This document shows positions 27,277-36,283 of a stretch of 64,000 nt of DNA, in pieces. Origin of the DNA: Rhodoferax sp. (lineage in GTDB: Bacteria; Pseudomonadota; Gammaproteobacteria; Burkholderiales; Burkholderiaceae_C); contig NZ_JAUSLE010000050.1 in assembly GCF_030646845.1 (NCBI RefSeq), forward strand, positions 1 to 64,000, in the 5' to 3' direction. The notes below the pieces were generated by a model. That model saw only the letters and a list, made by a program, of their open reading frames with translations, made no database searches and was not told the origin of the DNA. The translations under genes and the position numbers were made by a program. Numbering within the stretch: position 1 is the stretch's first letter; each line of letters begins with the position of its first letter.

Positions 27277-28233
27277 ATGGAATTTCTTGGCAATGCTTTC
27301 TCCGATGCCCAGCAATGGCTGTTCGAGACCCTGATCCAGCCGGTGATGTTCGCACTGGGCCTGGCGGACTTGCTGGTCGACGGGTATGACGCCACCGGCT
27401 GGCTGCTGGTCGGCCTGATCCAGATGGCTGTCCTGGTCACGCTGATTGGACCGCTGCAGCGCTGGCGTCCTGTAGAAGCCGTGACGGACCATGCGGCGGT
27501 GCGCACCGACATGTTGTACACCGTCATCCACCGACTCGGGCTGTTTCGCGTCGTGCTGTTTTTTTCGCTGGACCCCCTGTTTGACCAATTGTTCGGTGCG
27601 CTGCGCGTGGCAGGCCTGGGCACCTTCCATCTGGATGCCGTGTGGCCCGGCGTGACCGACCAGGCCTTGGTCAGTCTGGTGATCTACTTGCTGGCCATTG
27701 ATCTGCTGAACTACTGGATTCACCGGGGCCAGCACCAGTTCGGGTGGTGGTGGACGCTGCATTCGCTGCACCATTCGCAGCGCCAGATGACGATGTGGAG
27801 CGACAACCGCAATCACCTGCTGGATGACGTGATACGGGACGTCCTAGTGGTGGTGGTGGCGCAGCTCATCGGCATTGCGCCCAGCCAGTTTGTGGCCATC
27901 GTGGCATTGACCCAGCTCAGTGAAAACTTTCAGCATGCCAACGTGCGTATCTGGTTTGGCCGCTGGGGTGAACGCCTGTGGATCAGCCCGCGCTTTCACC
28001 GTCTGCACCACAGCGTCGGCATCGGACATGAATCGGCAGGGAAAAATACACTCGGTGGAAGCAACTTTGGCGTGCTGCTGCCGTGGTGGGACATGCTGTT
28101 TGGCACCGCCAATTTTGAGCTTCGCTTTGATCCCACCGGCGTGCGCGATCAGGGCGAGCAGGGCCGCGACTACGGCCGGGGCTTTTGGGCCCAGCAGTGG
28201 CTCGGGCTCAAACGTCTGGCGGGTCGCGCCTGA
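27277..28233 (+). CDS. Sterol desaturase / fatty acid hydroxylase superfamily membrane protein
   Basis: Histidine clusters: NYWIHRGQHQFGWWWTLHSLHHSQRQM...HRLHHS. Confidence 0.88.
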   Translation: MEFLGNAFSDAQQWLFETLIQPVMFALGLADLLVDGYDATGWLLVGLIQMAVLVTLIGPLQRWRPVEAVTDHAAVRTDMLYTVIHRLGLFRVVLFFSLDPLFDQLFGALRVAGLGTFHLDAVWPGVTDQALVSLVIYLLAIDLLNYWIHRGQHQFGWWWTLHSLHHSQRQMTMWSDNRNHLLDDVIRDVLVVVVAQLIGIAPSQFVAIVALTQLSENFQHANVRIWFGRWGERLWISPRFHRLHHSVGIGHESAGKNTLGGSNFGVLLPWWDMLFGTANFELRFDPTGVRDQGEQGRDYGRGFWAQQWLGLKRLAGRA

Positions 28234-29242
28234 GGGCTTGGGGTCTGAAGTCAGACGGCCGCCGGCCGGTCCAGCGCTTGAAAGCCTGACGAAAATTGGC
28301 CGCATCGGAAAAGCCCAGCGATGCGGCCACATCCTCGGTGTTGAGTTTGGTGGTGGTGAGATAGTCGGTTGCCAGCCGGTGGCGTACGCCGTCCAGCAAC
28401 TGCTGGTAGGACGTGCCTTCCAGCAGCAGTTTGCGGCGCAGGGTGCGTGAGCTCATGTCCAGACGCTGTGCCAGCCGTTCAATATCGGGAAACCGTCCCG
28501 GCTGCGCCAGCAGCATGGCGCAGATCTGGCTGGCTGTGCCGGCCGCGGGCTGCAGATCGTGCAGCAGGCGATCGCAGGTTTCGCGGATCAAGGCGGCGGG
28601 GATCGGGTGGCCCAGCGCGATCGGCTGTGCCAGCCATTTCGCATCAAACGAGATTTCGCTCAGAGGCGCGTCGAAGTGCACCGGGCAGCCCAGCAGGTTC
28701 TCGTACAAGGCCGCGTGGCATGGTGCGGGATAGGCGGCACGCACCTCGTTTGGGCGGATGCCGGCCCCCATCACATCGCGGTGCAGTGACAGCTGGGTGG
28801 CGAATTGAATCTCGCAGGATAGGCGGAACAATTCGCTGCATGCACCCAGCGCATGCAGGTCAGAAAATGACCAGCACAGGCTGGCGCCGGATTCCCGGAC
28901 GGCGAGGCCCAGCAGCGGTGTCGCCAGCGCCCGGTAACGCAATGCAAAGTGGATCGCCTCGCGTGGCGTAGGGCAGGAGAGCAGGGCGTAGCCGTACAAA
29001 CCAAAATGGTCTACCCGCAGACGCAGCCCGGCGCGCAGGGCAAACGCCGGATCGCGGGACAGCTGTGCACAGCGCTGCAGCACGGTCAGCAGCTGGCGGG
29101 CCGATACCCGAAAGCCGGGATCAGCCAGCTGGGCGGGGGCGATGCCCGTCGACGCGAGCGCATGGCTGGCGGGGATGCCCTCATCCCGCAGCGTCTCCAC
29201 CAGGGCGGCAATCTTTTGCGGCAAGTCGACCGGGGTGTCCAT
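28208..29242 (-). CDS. AraC-family regulator (OruR-like, arabinose-binding-type N-domain)
   Basis: C-terminal HTH RLAQRLDMSSRTLRRKLLLEGTSYQQLLDGVRHRLATDYLTTTKLNTEDVAASLGFSDAANFRQAFKRWTGRRPSDFR. Confidence 0.92.
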   Translation of the reverse strand: MDTPVDLPQKIAALVETLRDEGIPASHALASTGIAPAQLADPGFRVSARQLLTVLQRCAQLSRDPAFALRAGLRLRVDHFGLYGYALLSCPTPREAIHFALRYRALATPLLGLAVRESGASLCWSFSDLHALGACSELFRLSCEIQFATQLSLHRDVMGAGIRPNEVRAAYPAPCHAALYENLLGCPVHFDAPLSEISFDAKWLAQPIALGHPIPAALIRETCDRLLHDLQPAAGTASQICAMLLAQPGRFPDIERLAQRLDMSSRTLRRKLLLEGTSYQQLLDGVRHRLATDYLTTTKLNTEDVAASLGFSDAANFRQAFKRWTGRRPSDFRPQALRRDPPDV

Positions 29243-29324
29243 GTTGATATGTCCGAATTTAACCTCCCTGCAGTATGGCGGATGTCTCACAATCGCCGCC
29301 ATAACAAGCAGCAGGAGACTCGAC

Positions 29325-30248
29325 ATGCCGATCGATCAGGTACAACTCAACTTCAATCCGCAGGCCTTGCTGGCGCTGAACTTTGTTCTGGCATTCGTGA
29401 TGTTCGGCGTGGCGCTGGACCTGAAGATATCGGATTTCAAAGCGGCCCTGAAAACCCCCAAGGCGCTGGTGATTGGCATGGTCAGCCATCACATCCTGTT
29501 TCCGGCGCTCACATTCCTGTTCATTCTGCTGGTCAAGCCGCACCCCTCGATTGGGCTGGGCATGCTGCTGGTGTCGTCCTGCCCGGCGGGTCATATCTCC
29601 AACTTCTTCACCCAGCGCGCGGGCGGCAACGCGGCCTTGTCCGTGTCCATCAGCACCCTGTCGACGCTGGGCGCGCTGGTGATGACACCGATCAATGTGT
29701 CGTTTTGGGGCAGCCTGGATCCTGGCATGAAAGCGATCCTGAAAGATTTTTCGCTGGACCCTTTACGCATGCTGGTCGAGGTGGCGATTCTGCTGGGGGT
29801 GCCCCTGTTTCTGGGCTTGTTGATCTCGCACCGCTGGCCAGCATTCGCAGCGCGCGCGCTGAAGCCCATGCGTATTTTTTCTCTGGGCGTGTTTGCCGTC
29901 TTTGTGACCGGGGCGCTGCTGGCAAACTGGCCGTTTTTCCTGCAATACGGCCAGTATGTTGTCGGCGTGGTGCTGCTTCACAATGCCGGCGCGCTGGCAT
30001 TGGGTTACGGCTTTTCCAGGGCGGCCGGGCTGGCGGAGCGCGATTGCCGCGCGGTGTCGTTTGAGACCGGCATCCAGAACTCGGGGCTTGGCCTGGTGCT
30101 GATCTTCAACTTCTTCGGAGGTCTGGGCGGCATGGCCATCGTCACCGCCTGGTGGGGCGTCTGGCATATCTTTGCCGGCATGGCGCTCTCCACCTGGTGG
30201 ATGAAGCGCGCACCGCTGAGTCCCAAAGTGCATGAGGTGAAGGCATGA
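29325..30248 (+). CDS. Bile acid:sodium symporter (BASS) family protein
   Basis: ALNFVLAFVMFGVALDLKISDFK, SSCPAGHISNFFTQRAGGNAALSVSISTLSTLGALVMTP, ETGIQNSGLGLVL. Confidence 0.9.
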   Translation: MPIDQVQLNFNPQALLALNFVLAFVMFGVALDLKISDFKAALKTPKALVIGMVSHHILFPALTFLFILLVKPHPSIGLGMLLVSSCPAGHISNFFTQRAGGNAALSVSISTLSTLGALVMTPINVSFWGSLDPGMKAILKDFSLDPLRMLVEVAILLGVPLFLGLLISHRWPAFAARALKPMRIFSLGVFAVFVTGALLANWPFFLQYGQYVVGVVLLHNAGALALGYGFSRAAGLAERDCRAVSFETGIQNSGLGLVLIFNFFGGLGGMAIVTAWWGVWHIFAGMALSTWWMKRAPLSPKVHEVKA

Positions 30249-31213
30249 GTAGCCCGTCCGTCCTGGTGACCGGTGCTGGTGGTTATCTGGGTCGTCAGGT
30301 GATAGCGGGCTTGGCCCGGCAGCGTGATGCCGGCACGATTGGCACCGTCGTCGCGCTGGACGTGAGGCCGGCGGATCCGGCCCAGCGCCTGCCCGGCGTG
30401 GTCTACGCCACCAGCGATATTCGTGAACCCGGGCTGGAGGTGCTGCTGCGTGCGCATGGCATCACCACCGTGGTCCATCTGGCCTCCATCGTCACGCCCG
30501 GCAAGCACAGTGACCGTTCGTTTGAATACAGTGTGGATGTTGGCGGCACGCAGCGCGTGCTTGATGCCTGTGTGGCGGCGTCCGTCGCACACCTGATTGT
30601 CTCAAGCAGCGGCGCCGCCTACGGCTATCACGCGGACAACGCCGCATGGTTGAGCGAGACCGATCCGATTCGCGGCAACCAGGTGTTTGCCTACTCGTGG
30701 CACAAGCGGCTGGTGGAAGAAATGCTGGACCAGGCCAGGGCCAATCACCCGGAACTCAAGCAGACGATTTTTCGCATTGGCACCATTCTGGGCGACTCGG
30801 TGCGCAATCAGATCACTGACCTGTTTGACAAGCCGCGGCTGATCGGCATTGCCGGATCTGACAGTCCGTTTGTTTTCATCTGGGATCAGGATGTGGTGGG
30901 GGCCATCTTGATGGCCGTAGATTCGGGCAAGGCCGGTATCTACAACGTGGCCGGCGATGGTGCACTCACCCTGCACGAGATTGCGAAGCGCATGGGCAAG
31001 CGCGTGCTGCCCCTGCCCGCGTCGCTGTTGCGCAGCGCCCTGTGGTTGTTGAAGAAGCTTGGTCTCACACAGTACGGCCCCGAACAGATTGATTTTTTGC
31101 GCTACCGCCCCGTGCTTGACAACCAGCGCCTGAAGAGCGAATTCGGCTACGTGCCGCGCATGAGCTCGGAACAGGTTTTTGATTTTTATCTCAACGCCAA
31201 AGCCAGGCGTTGA
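30245..31213 (+). CDS. NAD-dependent epimerase/dehydratase (extended SDR)
   Basis: VLVTGAGGYLGRQVIAGL, SSSGAAYGYHADN, YSWHKRLVE. Confidence 0.9.
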   Translation: MSSPSVLVTGAGGYLGRQVIAGLARQRDAGTIGTVVALDVRPADPAQRLPGVVYATSDIREPGLEVLLRAHGITTVVHLASIVTPGKHSDRSFEYSVDVGGTQRVLDACVAASVAHLIVSSSGAAYGYHADNAAWLSETDPIRGNQVFAYSWHKRLVEEMLDQARANHPELKQTIFRIGTILGDSVRNQITDLFDKPRLIGIAGSDSPFVFIWDQDVVGAILMAVDSGKAGIYNVAGDGALTLHEIAKRMGKRVLPLPASLLRSALWLLKKLGLTQYGPEQIDFLRYRPVLDNQRLKSEFGYVPRMSSEQVFDFYLNAKARR

Positions 31214-31253
31214 CCGGCAAGCATTGGCGGGCATCCCACACGAGGATCAGAAC

Positions 31254-33035
31254 ATGAACGTTTTCAGGCGACCAATCATTGCGCTGCTGTTGGCGGGTGT
31301 TGCTTTTGGGGCGGGCGCCGTCACGATTACCGTTACTGGCGGCGGTGGCAAACCGGTTCCTACCGTGATGGTGACCCAGACCCTCGCCGAACCGGCGAAG
31401 GCCGACACCTCCGATAACGGCTATGCCGCTCCCGGCACGCCGCAGCGATCAGACGTGCAGGTGACTCGCTTCACCAATGAGCGCGGGCAGGTGGCGCTGC
31501 CAGAACGCGGCGCTGCGGTGAACTACCGATTGCGCAAGCCGGGCTTGCAGGATCAGCGCGTGACGGTGCCAGCGGGGGGGGCGCGGCTTGCCGTGGTGAT
31601 GACGCCCGAGACGGACCCGATCAAGCTCAATGCCGCCAAGCCTGCCAATGCCTGGTTTGGGGCGCTGGATGTGGGTACCGTGGCCGAGAAGAAACACTTC
31701 GCGCTGCAGTGCGGTTTTTGCCATCAACAGGGGTCGGAACCTTTGCGCCGTGAGCGCTCCGAGGCCGAATGGAAGGACGCGATTGATCGCATGGTCCGAT
31801 ACGGTTCGCGCCTGTCCACGGATATGCAAAAGAGCTTGCCGGCCAGCCTGGAGGGCGGCTGGCGCGAACTGCGCCAGAATCCGGCCAAAGTGCCTGAGGC
31901 CACGCCCTGGGCGCCAACGCTCTCGGCCGCCACCATTCATGAATGGCCGCTGGGTGATGCGATGTCGCAACTGCATGACATGCTGCTGGCCAGCAACGGC
32001 CTGCTGTATCTGGCCGACAACATTCAGGATCGGATCTATGAGGTGCAACCCGCCACCGGTGCCTACACGGTTTACAAAATCCCCCATTTGCCGGGCGACG
32101 TGCCGGGCGGCTTGCTGGCGGCGCGGCTCAAAGCCTTTCCGCGCCATGACAGCACCTCCAATGCGCATTCACTGGCCGAGTCGCGGCGCGACGGCCACAT
32201 CTTCATCACACCCTCGGCGCAACGCCGTCTGGTGGAGTTCAATCCGGACACCAAGGCGTTCACGTTGCACACCATGGATGCGGGTTTCTATCCGCACACC
32301 ATCAGGGTGGACGCCCAGGATCGCGTCTGGTTCACGCTGGCCCTCTCCAACCAGATCGCGATGTTTGACCGCAGCGCGCAAAAATTCACGCTCTACGATC
32401 TGCCGGCGCGTGGTCTGCGTGAGCGCTTTATCACCCGCTACATCGGCGCCCTGTTCAAGCTCATGAGCTGGGGCTTGCCGTTTTCCAGCTGGTTGCCGAT
32501 TGACGCCGAATCCACCGGCACGCCATTGCCGTATGGCATTGACATCACGCCCGATGGCATGGTCTGGTTCGCACGGCTGCACACGGATGAGATCGGCAAC
32601 ATCGACCCGGCCACCGGCAAGATCACCATGATTGCTACGCCCTTCAAGGGACCGCGCCGCCTGCGCACGGATGCGGATGGCAATCTGTGGATCGTCGCGT
32701 TTGCCGAGTCCAAGCTGGCGCGCTACACACCGTCGAGCGGCAAGTTTGATCTGTTCGACTTGCCGGTCCGGCCCAAGGGCAGCGACACACCCTATGCGCT
32801 CAATGTGGACAAAAAACGCCGCGTGGTCTGGGTCAACGGCAACCAGTCCGACATGTTGCATGCCTTGGATGTGGCGACGCAAACGTGGCACAGCTATCCT
32901 TTGCCGCACCGTGTCAGCTTCACGCGCGACATTGAGGTGGCCGCGGATGGCTCGGTGTACACGTCCAATGCCAATTTCCCGAGCTGGCACACCGAGAACG
33001 CCGAGCCAACCCTGATCCGCGTGACGCCACGGTGA
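31254..33035 (+). CDS. Secreted single-heme c-type cytochrome fused to streptogramin-lyase-like (Vgb/NHL) beta-propeller
   Basis: Signal peptide; CGFCH heme motif; blades such as PYGIDITPDGMVWFARLHTDEIGNIDPATGKITMI and RLRTDADGNLWIVAFAESKLARYTPSSGKFDLFDLP. Confidence 0.8.
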   Translation: MNVFRRPIIALLLAGVAFGAGAVTITVTGGGGKPVPTVMVTQTLAEPAKADTSDNGYAAPGTPQRSDVQVTRFTNERGQVALPERGAAVNYRLRKPGLQDQRVTVPAGGARLAVVMTPETDPIKLNAAKPANAWFGALDVGTVAEKKHFALQCGFCHQQGSEPLRRERSEAEWKDAIDRMVRYGSRLSTDMQKSLPASLEGGWRELRQNPAKVPEATPWAPTLSAATIHEWPLGDAMSQLHDMLLASNGLLYLADNIQDRIYEVQPATGAYTVYKIPHLPGDVPGGLLAARLKAFPRHDSTSNAHSLAESRRDGHIFITPSAQRRLVEFNPDTKAFTLHTMDAGFYPHTIRVDAQDRVWFTLALSNQIAMFDRSAQKFTLYDLPARGLRERFITRYIGALFKLMSWGLPFSSWLPIDAESTGTPLPYGIDITPDGMVWFARLHTDEIGNIDPATGKITMIATPFKGPRRLRTDADGNLWIVAFAESKLARYTPSSGKFDLFDLPVRPKGSDTPYALNVDKKRRVVWVNGNQSDMLHALDVATQTWHSYPLPHRVSFTRDIEVAADGSVYTSNANFPSWHTENAEPTLIRVTPR

Positions 33036-34282
33036 GTATCGAATCGCCGCGCCCGGCCCCCTACCACCTGCGCTTGTTCTTTTTGTCGTGCCTGCTGTCG
33101 TTTGCCGGCGGGCATATGGTGAACTATTCGGTCATCATTTACGCGCAGGAGGTCTTGGGCTCTGACGTCCTGTCGGGCGTGGGTTTTGCCCTGTGCTTTG
33201 GGCCGCCCCTGGTGCTGGGCTGGTATGCCGGTGTGCTGTGCGACCGCATGGCGCCGGGCAGAATCATCCACGCGGCGCAGTGGCTGTTGCTCGCCGCGGC
33301 CAGCACGCTCGCACTGGGGCACTGGTTGGCAGATGGACCCGCATTGCGCACGGTATTTGTTCTGGGTGCGGCCTTTCTCGCGGGCGTGGGCTGGTCGTTC
33401 GTGGCCCCTGCCCGCATGACCGCATTGGCGCAAATTGTGACGCCCCAGCGGCTGCCGCGGGCCGCGTTGGTGTTGAATCTGCTGGTCATGATCGGTTTTG
33501 GGCTGGGGCCGCTGGGTATCTCGGTGCTGCGCACAGCCGGCGGGTGGCCGTTGGTGTTCGCGATGGCCGCCGCACTGTTTGTCGTGTCGTCCCTTCTGCT
33601 GCTGCCGGTGCCGACCATGGCCAGCCACAAGCCACACCGCCCGGTGCGCCAGGAAGTGGCGGAAGGACTGCGGGCCGTGCGTGCCTCGCCACTGCTGTCG
33701 CAACTGCTGCTGGCGGCGATGTTTGGCTACATGATGATGGGCCCGATGCAGGTGATGCTGCCCCGGTTCGCCCGTCAGGTACTGGCCCTGTCCGAACTTC
33801 ACCGTGGTGCTTTTCTGGGCGCGCTGGCCCCGGCCCTGATGGCTGGCGGCGTATTGGCGATGCTGGTGGCCCGGCGCGTGGCCAACGGCCGCGCCATTCT
33901 GTCGGCAACCCTGGCCGCGGGGGTGTGTTTCGGCGCCATCGGCTTGACGCGCAGTCCTCTCGTGGCCACCACCCTCCTGGCGGCTGCCGGCATGGCGGGC
34001 GGCATGGCGATCAGCCTGATCGTGACTGGCATTCAGGGGCAAGTTCAGGTCAGCGTTCGCGGTCGGGTGCTGGCGATGTACACCATCATTTCGCAAGTCG
34101 TGCCTGCGCTGTCGGGCCTGGTGGCCGGCGCGCTGGTCTACGGCCTGGGCGCGGCCCATGCCATCGTGGCAGCGGGTGCGGCCATCGCCGTGCTGGCGCT
34201 GGCCAACATGAGGTGGATGGGCGCATTGCGGGGCTATCAAGGGGTAGCTGCGGCACAATCGCCCCATGAACCTGTTTCTTGA
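33032..34282 (+). CDS. MFS transporter
   Basis: About 12 hydrophobic segments; VLGWYAGVLCDRMAPGRII loop motif. Confidence 0.88.
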   Translation: MSIESPRPAPYHLRLFFLSCLLSFAGGHMVNYSVIIYAQEVLGSDVLSGVGFALCFGPPLVLGWYAGVLCDRMAPGRIIHAAQWLLLAAASTLALGHWLADGPALRTVFVLGAAFLAGVGWSFVAPARMTALAQIVTPQRLPRAALVLNLLVMIGFGLGPLGISVLRTAGGWPLVFAMAAALFVVSSLLLLPVPTMASHKPHRPVRQEVAEGLRAVRASPLLSQLLLAAMFGYMMMGPMQVMLPRFARQVLALSELHRGAFLGALAPALMAGGVLAMLVARRVANGRAILSATLAAGVCFGAIGLTRSPLVATTLLAAAGMAGGMAISLIVTGIQGQVQVSVRGRVLAMYTIISQVVPALSGLVAGALVYGLGAAHAIVAAGAAIAVLALANMRWMGALRGYQGVAAAQSPHEPVS

Positions 34283-35165
34283 TTCCTTCTGGCGGGCGCT
34301 GGCGTATTGCGTGCGCCCGCGCGTGATCGCCTTGTCGTTCCTGCCACTGGTGCTGCTGGTGGCGCTGGCGCTGGGATTGGGTTATTTCTATTGGGAAGGC
34401 GCTCTGGACTGGGTGCGCAGCACGCTGGAGGCGTCATCGGTCATCAACAATGTGTGGGCCTGGCTGGAGAGCGTCGGTGCGGGTAGCCTCAAGATGGTCC
34501 TTGCGCCCTTGATTGTGATTTTTGCGGTAACGCCGATTCTGGTGGTTCTGTCGCTGCTGACGGTGGCTGTCTTGATGACGCCGGCCTTGACGCTGCTGGT
34601 GGCCGAGCGGCGTTTTCCCGAACTGGAACGCAAGCGCGGTGGCTCCCTGATGTTCAGCTTGCTGTGGTCCCTGGGGTCGACCGTGCTGGCGCTGATCGCG
34701 ATATTCATTTCAATTCCCCTGTGGCTGGTGCCTCCCCTGATTCTGGTGCTGCCACCGCTGATATGGGGTTGGCTTACCTACCGGGTCATGGCGTTTGACG
34801 CCCTGGCCGAGCATGCCAGCGCGCAGGAGCGGCGCGAGATCTTTCGCCGACATCGGGGGTGGTTGTTGGGCATGGGCGTTTTCTGCGGGTACCTGGGGGC
34901 GGCGCCCAGTCTGATATGGGCCTCCGGTGCCATGCTTGTCGTGATGGCACCCATCCTGGTGCCGCTGGCGATCTGGCTCTATACGCTGATATTTGCACTT
35001 TCGTCGCTGTGGTTTGCCCATTACTGCCTGGCCGCATTGCAGGCTCTGCGGGTCGAGAAAGCCCTGGCAGCAGCGTCCGTTGCGGCCCCTGCGCCTGCGC
35101 TGATCGATTTGGAGGCGCTAACATCGCCGGATGACACACCCTTCGGCTCCAACACCGCCCGTTAG
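34266..35165 (+). CDS. EI24-domain (CysZ-like) membrane protein
   Basis: FWRALAYCVRPRVIALSFLPLVLLV..., APLIVIFAVTPILVVLSLLTVAVLMTPALTLLVAERRFPELERK. Confidence 0.82.
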   Translation: MNLFLDSFWRALAYCVRPRVIALSFLPLVLLVALALGLGYFYWEGALDWVRSTLEASSVINNVWAWLESVGAGSLKMVLAPLIVIFAVTPILVVLSLLTVAVLMTPALTLLVAERRFPELERKRGGSLMFSLLWSLGSTVLALIAIFISIPLWLVPPLILVLPPLIWGWLTYRVMAFDALAEHASAQERREIFRRHRGWLLGMGVFCGYLGAAPSLIWASGAMLVVMAPILVPLAIWLYTLIFALSSLWFAHYCLAALQALRVEKALAAASVAAPAPALIDLEALTSPDDTPFGSNTAR

Positions 35166-36072
35166 CGCTGCCCCACGTTTCGGCCTGATCATCGTCGGCG
35201 ATGAAATCCTGTCGGGCAAGCGCGCCGACAAGCACATGTCCAAAGTCATCGAATTGCTCAAGGCGCGTGGCCTGCAACTCGACTATGCCGACTACGTGGG
35301 CGACTCGCCCGAGCGCATTACGCCCACGCTGAAACGCGCCTTTGCGTCCGGCGACGTCGTGTTTTCCTGTGGCGGTATTGGCGCCACGCCGGACGACCAT
35401 ACCCGGCAGTGCGCAGCCAGTGCGCTGGGCCGCGATCTGGTGCTGCACCCCGAGGCCGAAGCCCTGATTCGCCAGCGCATGCAGGACCTGGCCTACGAGC
35501 AGGGCACAGTGTATGAGGCCGATCGGCCCGATAACATTCACCGGCTGAACATGGGTGTTTTTCCTGCAGGGGCGGACATCATCCCCAACCCGTTCAACAA
35601 GATTCCCGGTTTTTTCTGCACGGGGGAAGAACGAGTGGATGACGGGCAATTCTCCGCCGGGCCGCCCCAAGGAGAATTAATCCCCTCGGGGGGCAGCGAC
35701 CCACACGAAGTGGGGAAGCGTGGGGGCGTATATTTTGTGCCGGGCTTTCCGGTGATGGCCTGGCCGATGATCGAATGGGTGCTTGACACGCATTACCGGC
35801 ACCTGTTCCAGACATCGGCCTGGATCGAGAAATCCGTGATCGTGTTCGGTGCCATGGAGGCCGCGCTGACGCCGCTGATGGAAGATATTGAGCGCGACTA
35901 CGCGGATGTCAAGGTCTTCAGCCTCCCCAGTGTGGATCACCCGGAATTCGGCCGCCACATTGAGTTGGGCGTCAAGGGTGCGCCCGATCTGGTCGCCCGG
36001 GCGTACCCGGCTCTTTTGGCCGGGCTTAAGATGTTCAATGTCAAACTAGGCCCTGAGTTGGTGCAAAAATAG
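35131..36072 (+). CDS. CinA-like competence/damage-inducible (molybdopterin-binding domain) protein
   Basis: FGLIIVGDEILSGKRADKHMSKVIELLKARGLQLDYADYVGDSPERI, FSCGGIGATPDDHTRQCAA, VYFVPGFPVMAWPM; carries a repeat-like in-frame insertion. Confidence 0.9.
   Translation: MTHPSAPTPPVSAAPRFGLIIVGDEILSGKRADKHMSKVIELLKARGLQLDYADYVGDSPERITPTLKRAFASGDVVFSCGGIGATPDDHTRQCAASALGRDLVLHPEAEALIRQRMQDLAYEQGTVYEADRPDNIHRLNMGVFPAGADIIPNPFNKIPGFFCTGEERVDDGQFSAGPPQGELIPSGGSDPHEVGKRGGVYFVPGFPVMAWPMIEWVLDTHYRHLFQTSAWIEKSVIVFGAMEAALTPLMEDIERDYADVKVFSLPSVDHPEFGRHIELGVKGAPDLVARAYPALLAGLKMFNVKLGPELVQK
35654..35727 (+). repeat. Putative REP-like repeat inserted in frame in CinA-like gene
   Basis: CCGCCGGGCCGCCCCAAGGAGAATTAATCCCCTCGGGGGGCAGCGACCCACACGAAGTGGGGAAGCGTGGGGGC with nested stems (CCCCTCGGGG; CCCACACGAAGTGGG). 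Confidence 0.6.
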
Positions 36073-36116
36073 GTGCATTGAGTTGGTGCAAAGAAGTGAT
36101 GCACTGTTGTGGTGCG
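36058..36116. promoter_or_regulatory. NtrC enhancer sites upstream of glnA
   Basis: TGCATTGAGTTGGTGCA (36074-36090) and TGCACTGTTGTGGTGCG (36100-36116) resemble TGCACC-N5-GGTGCA; an extra half-site TTGGTGCA at 36058-36065 overlaps the cinA 3' end. Confidence 0.75.
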
Positions 36117-36219
36117 CATTTTTTGTTTGCGCCATGTCATGTTCCCGACGTGGTCGCCTAAACCGGCAGAAACTCAGGGCAAAATACACGGTTAGGCAGA
36201 TTTGACCCGTCGCCGGTAT

Positions 36220-36235
36220 TGGCATAAAAACTGCA
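36220..36235 (+). promoter_or_regulatory. Sigma54 (-24/-12) promoter of glnA
   Basis: TGGCATAAAAACTGCA: GG and GC elements separated by 10 nt, about 50 bp before the glnA start. Confidence 0.75.
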
Positions 36236-36283
36236 TTCACTGATACGTAGCTTTCTCAACAACGATTCAACCAGGAGTATTTG

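Noticed and set aside
34235-34257. GGCTATCAAGGGGTAGCTGC at the MFS gene 3' end as an element copy
   Set aside because: Spacing between arms is 9 rather than 10 nt and no AGCCCCC block is at the expected distance.
32894-34267. 457-aa antisense ORF opposite the MFS gene
   Set aside because: Low-complexity His/Gln-rich composition typical of antisense shadow frames.
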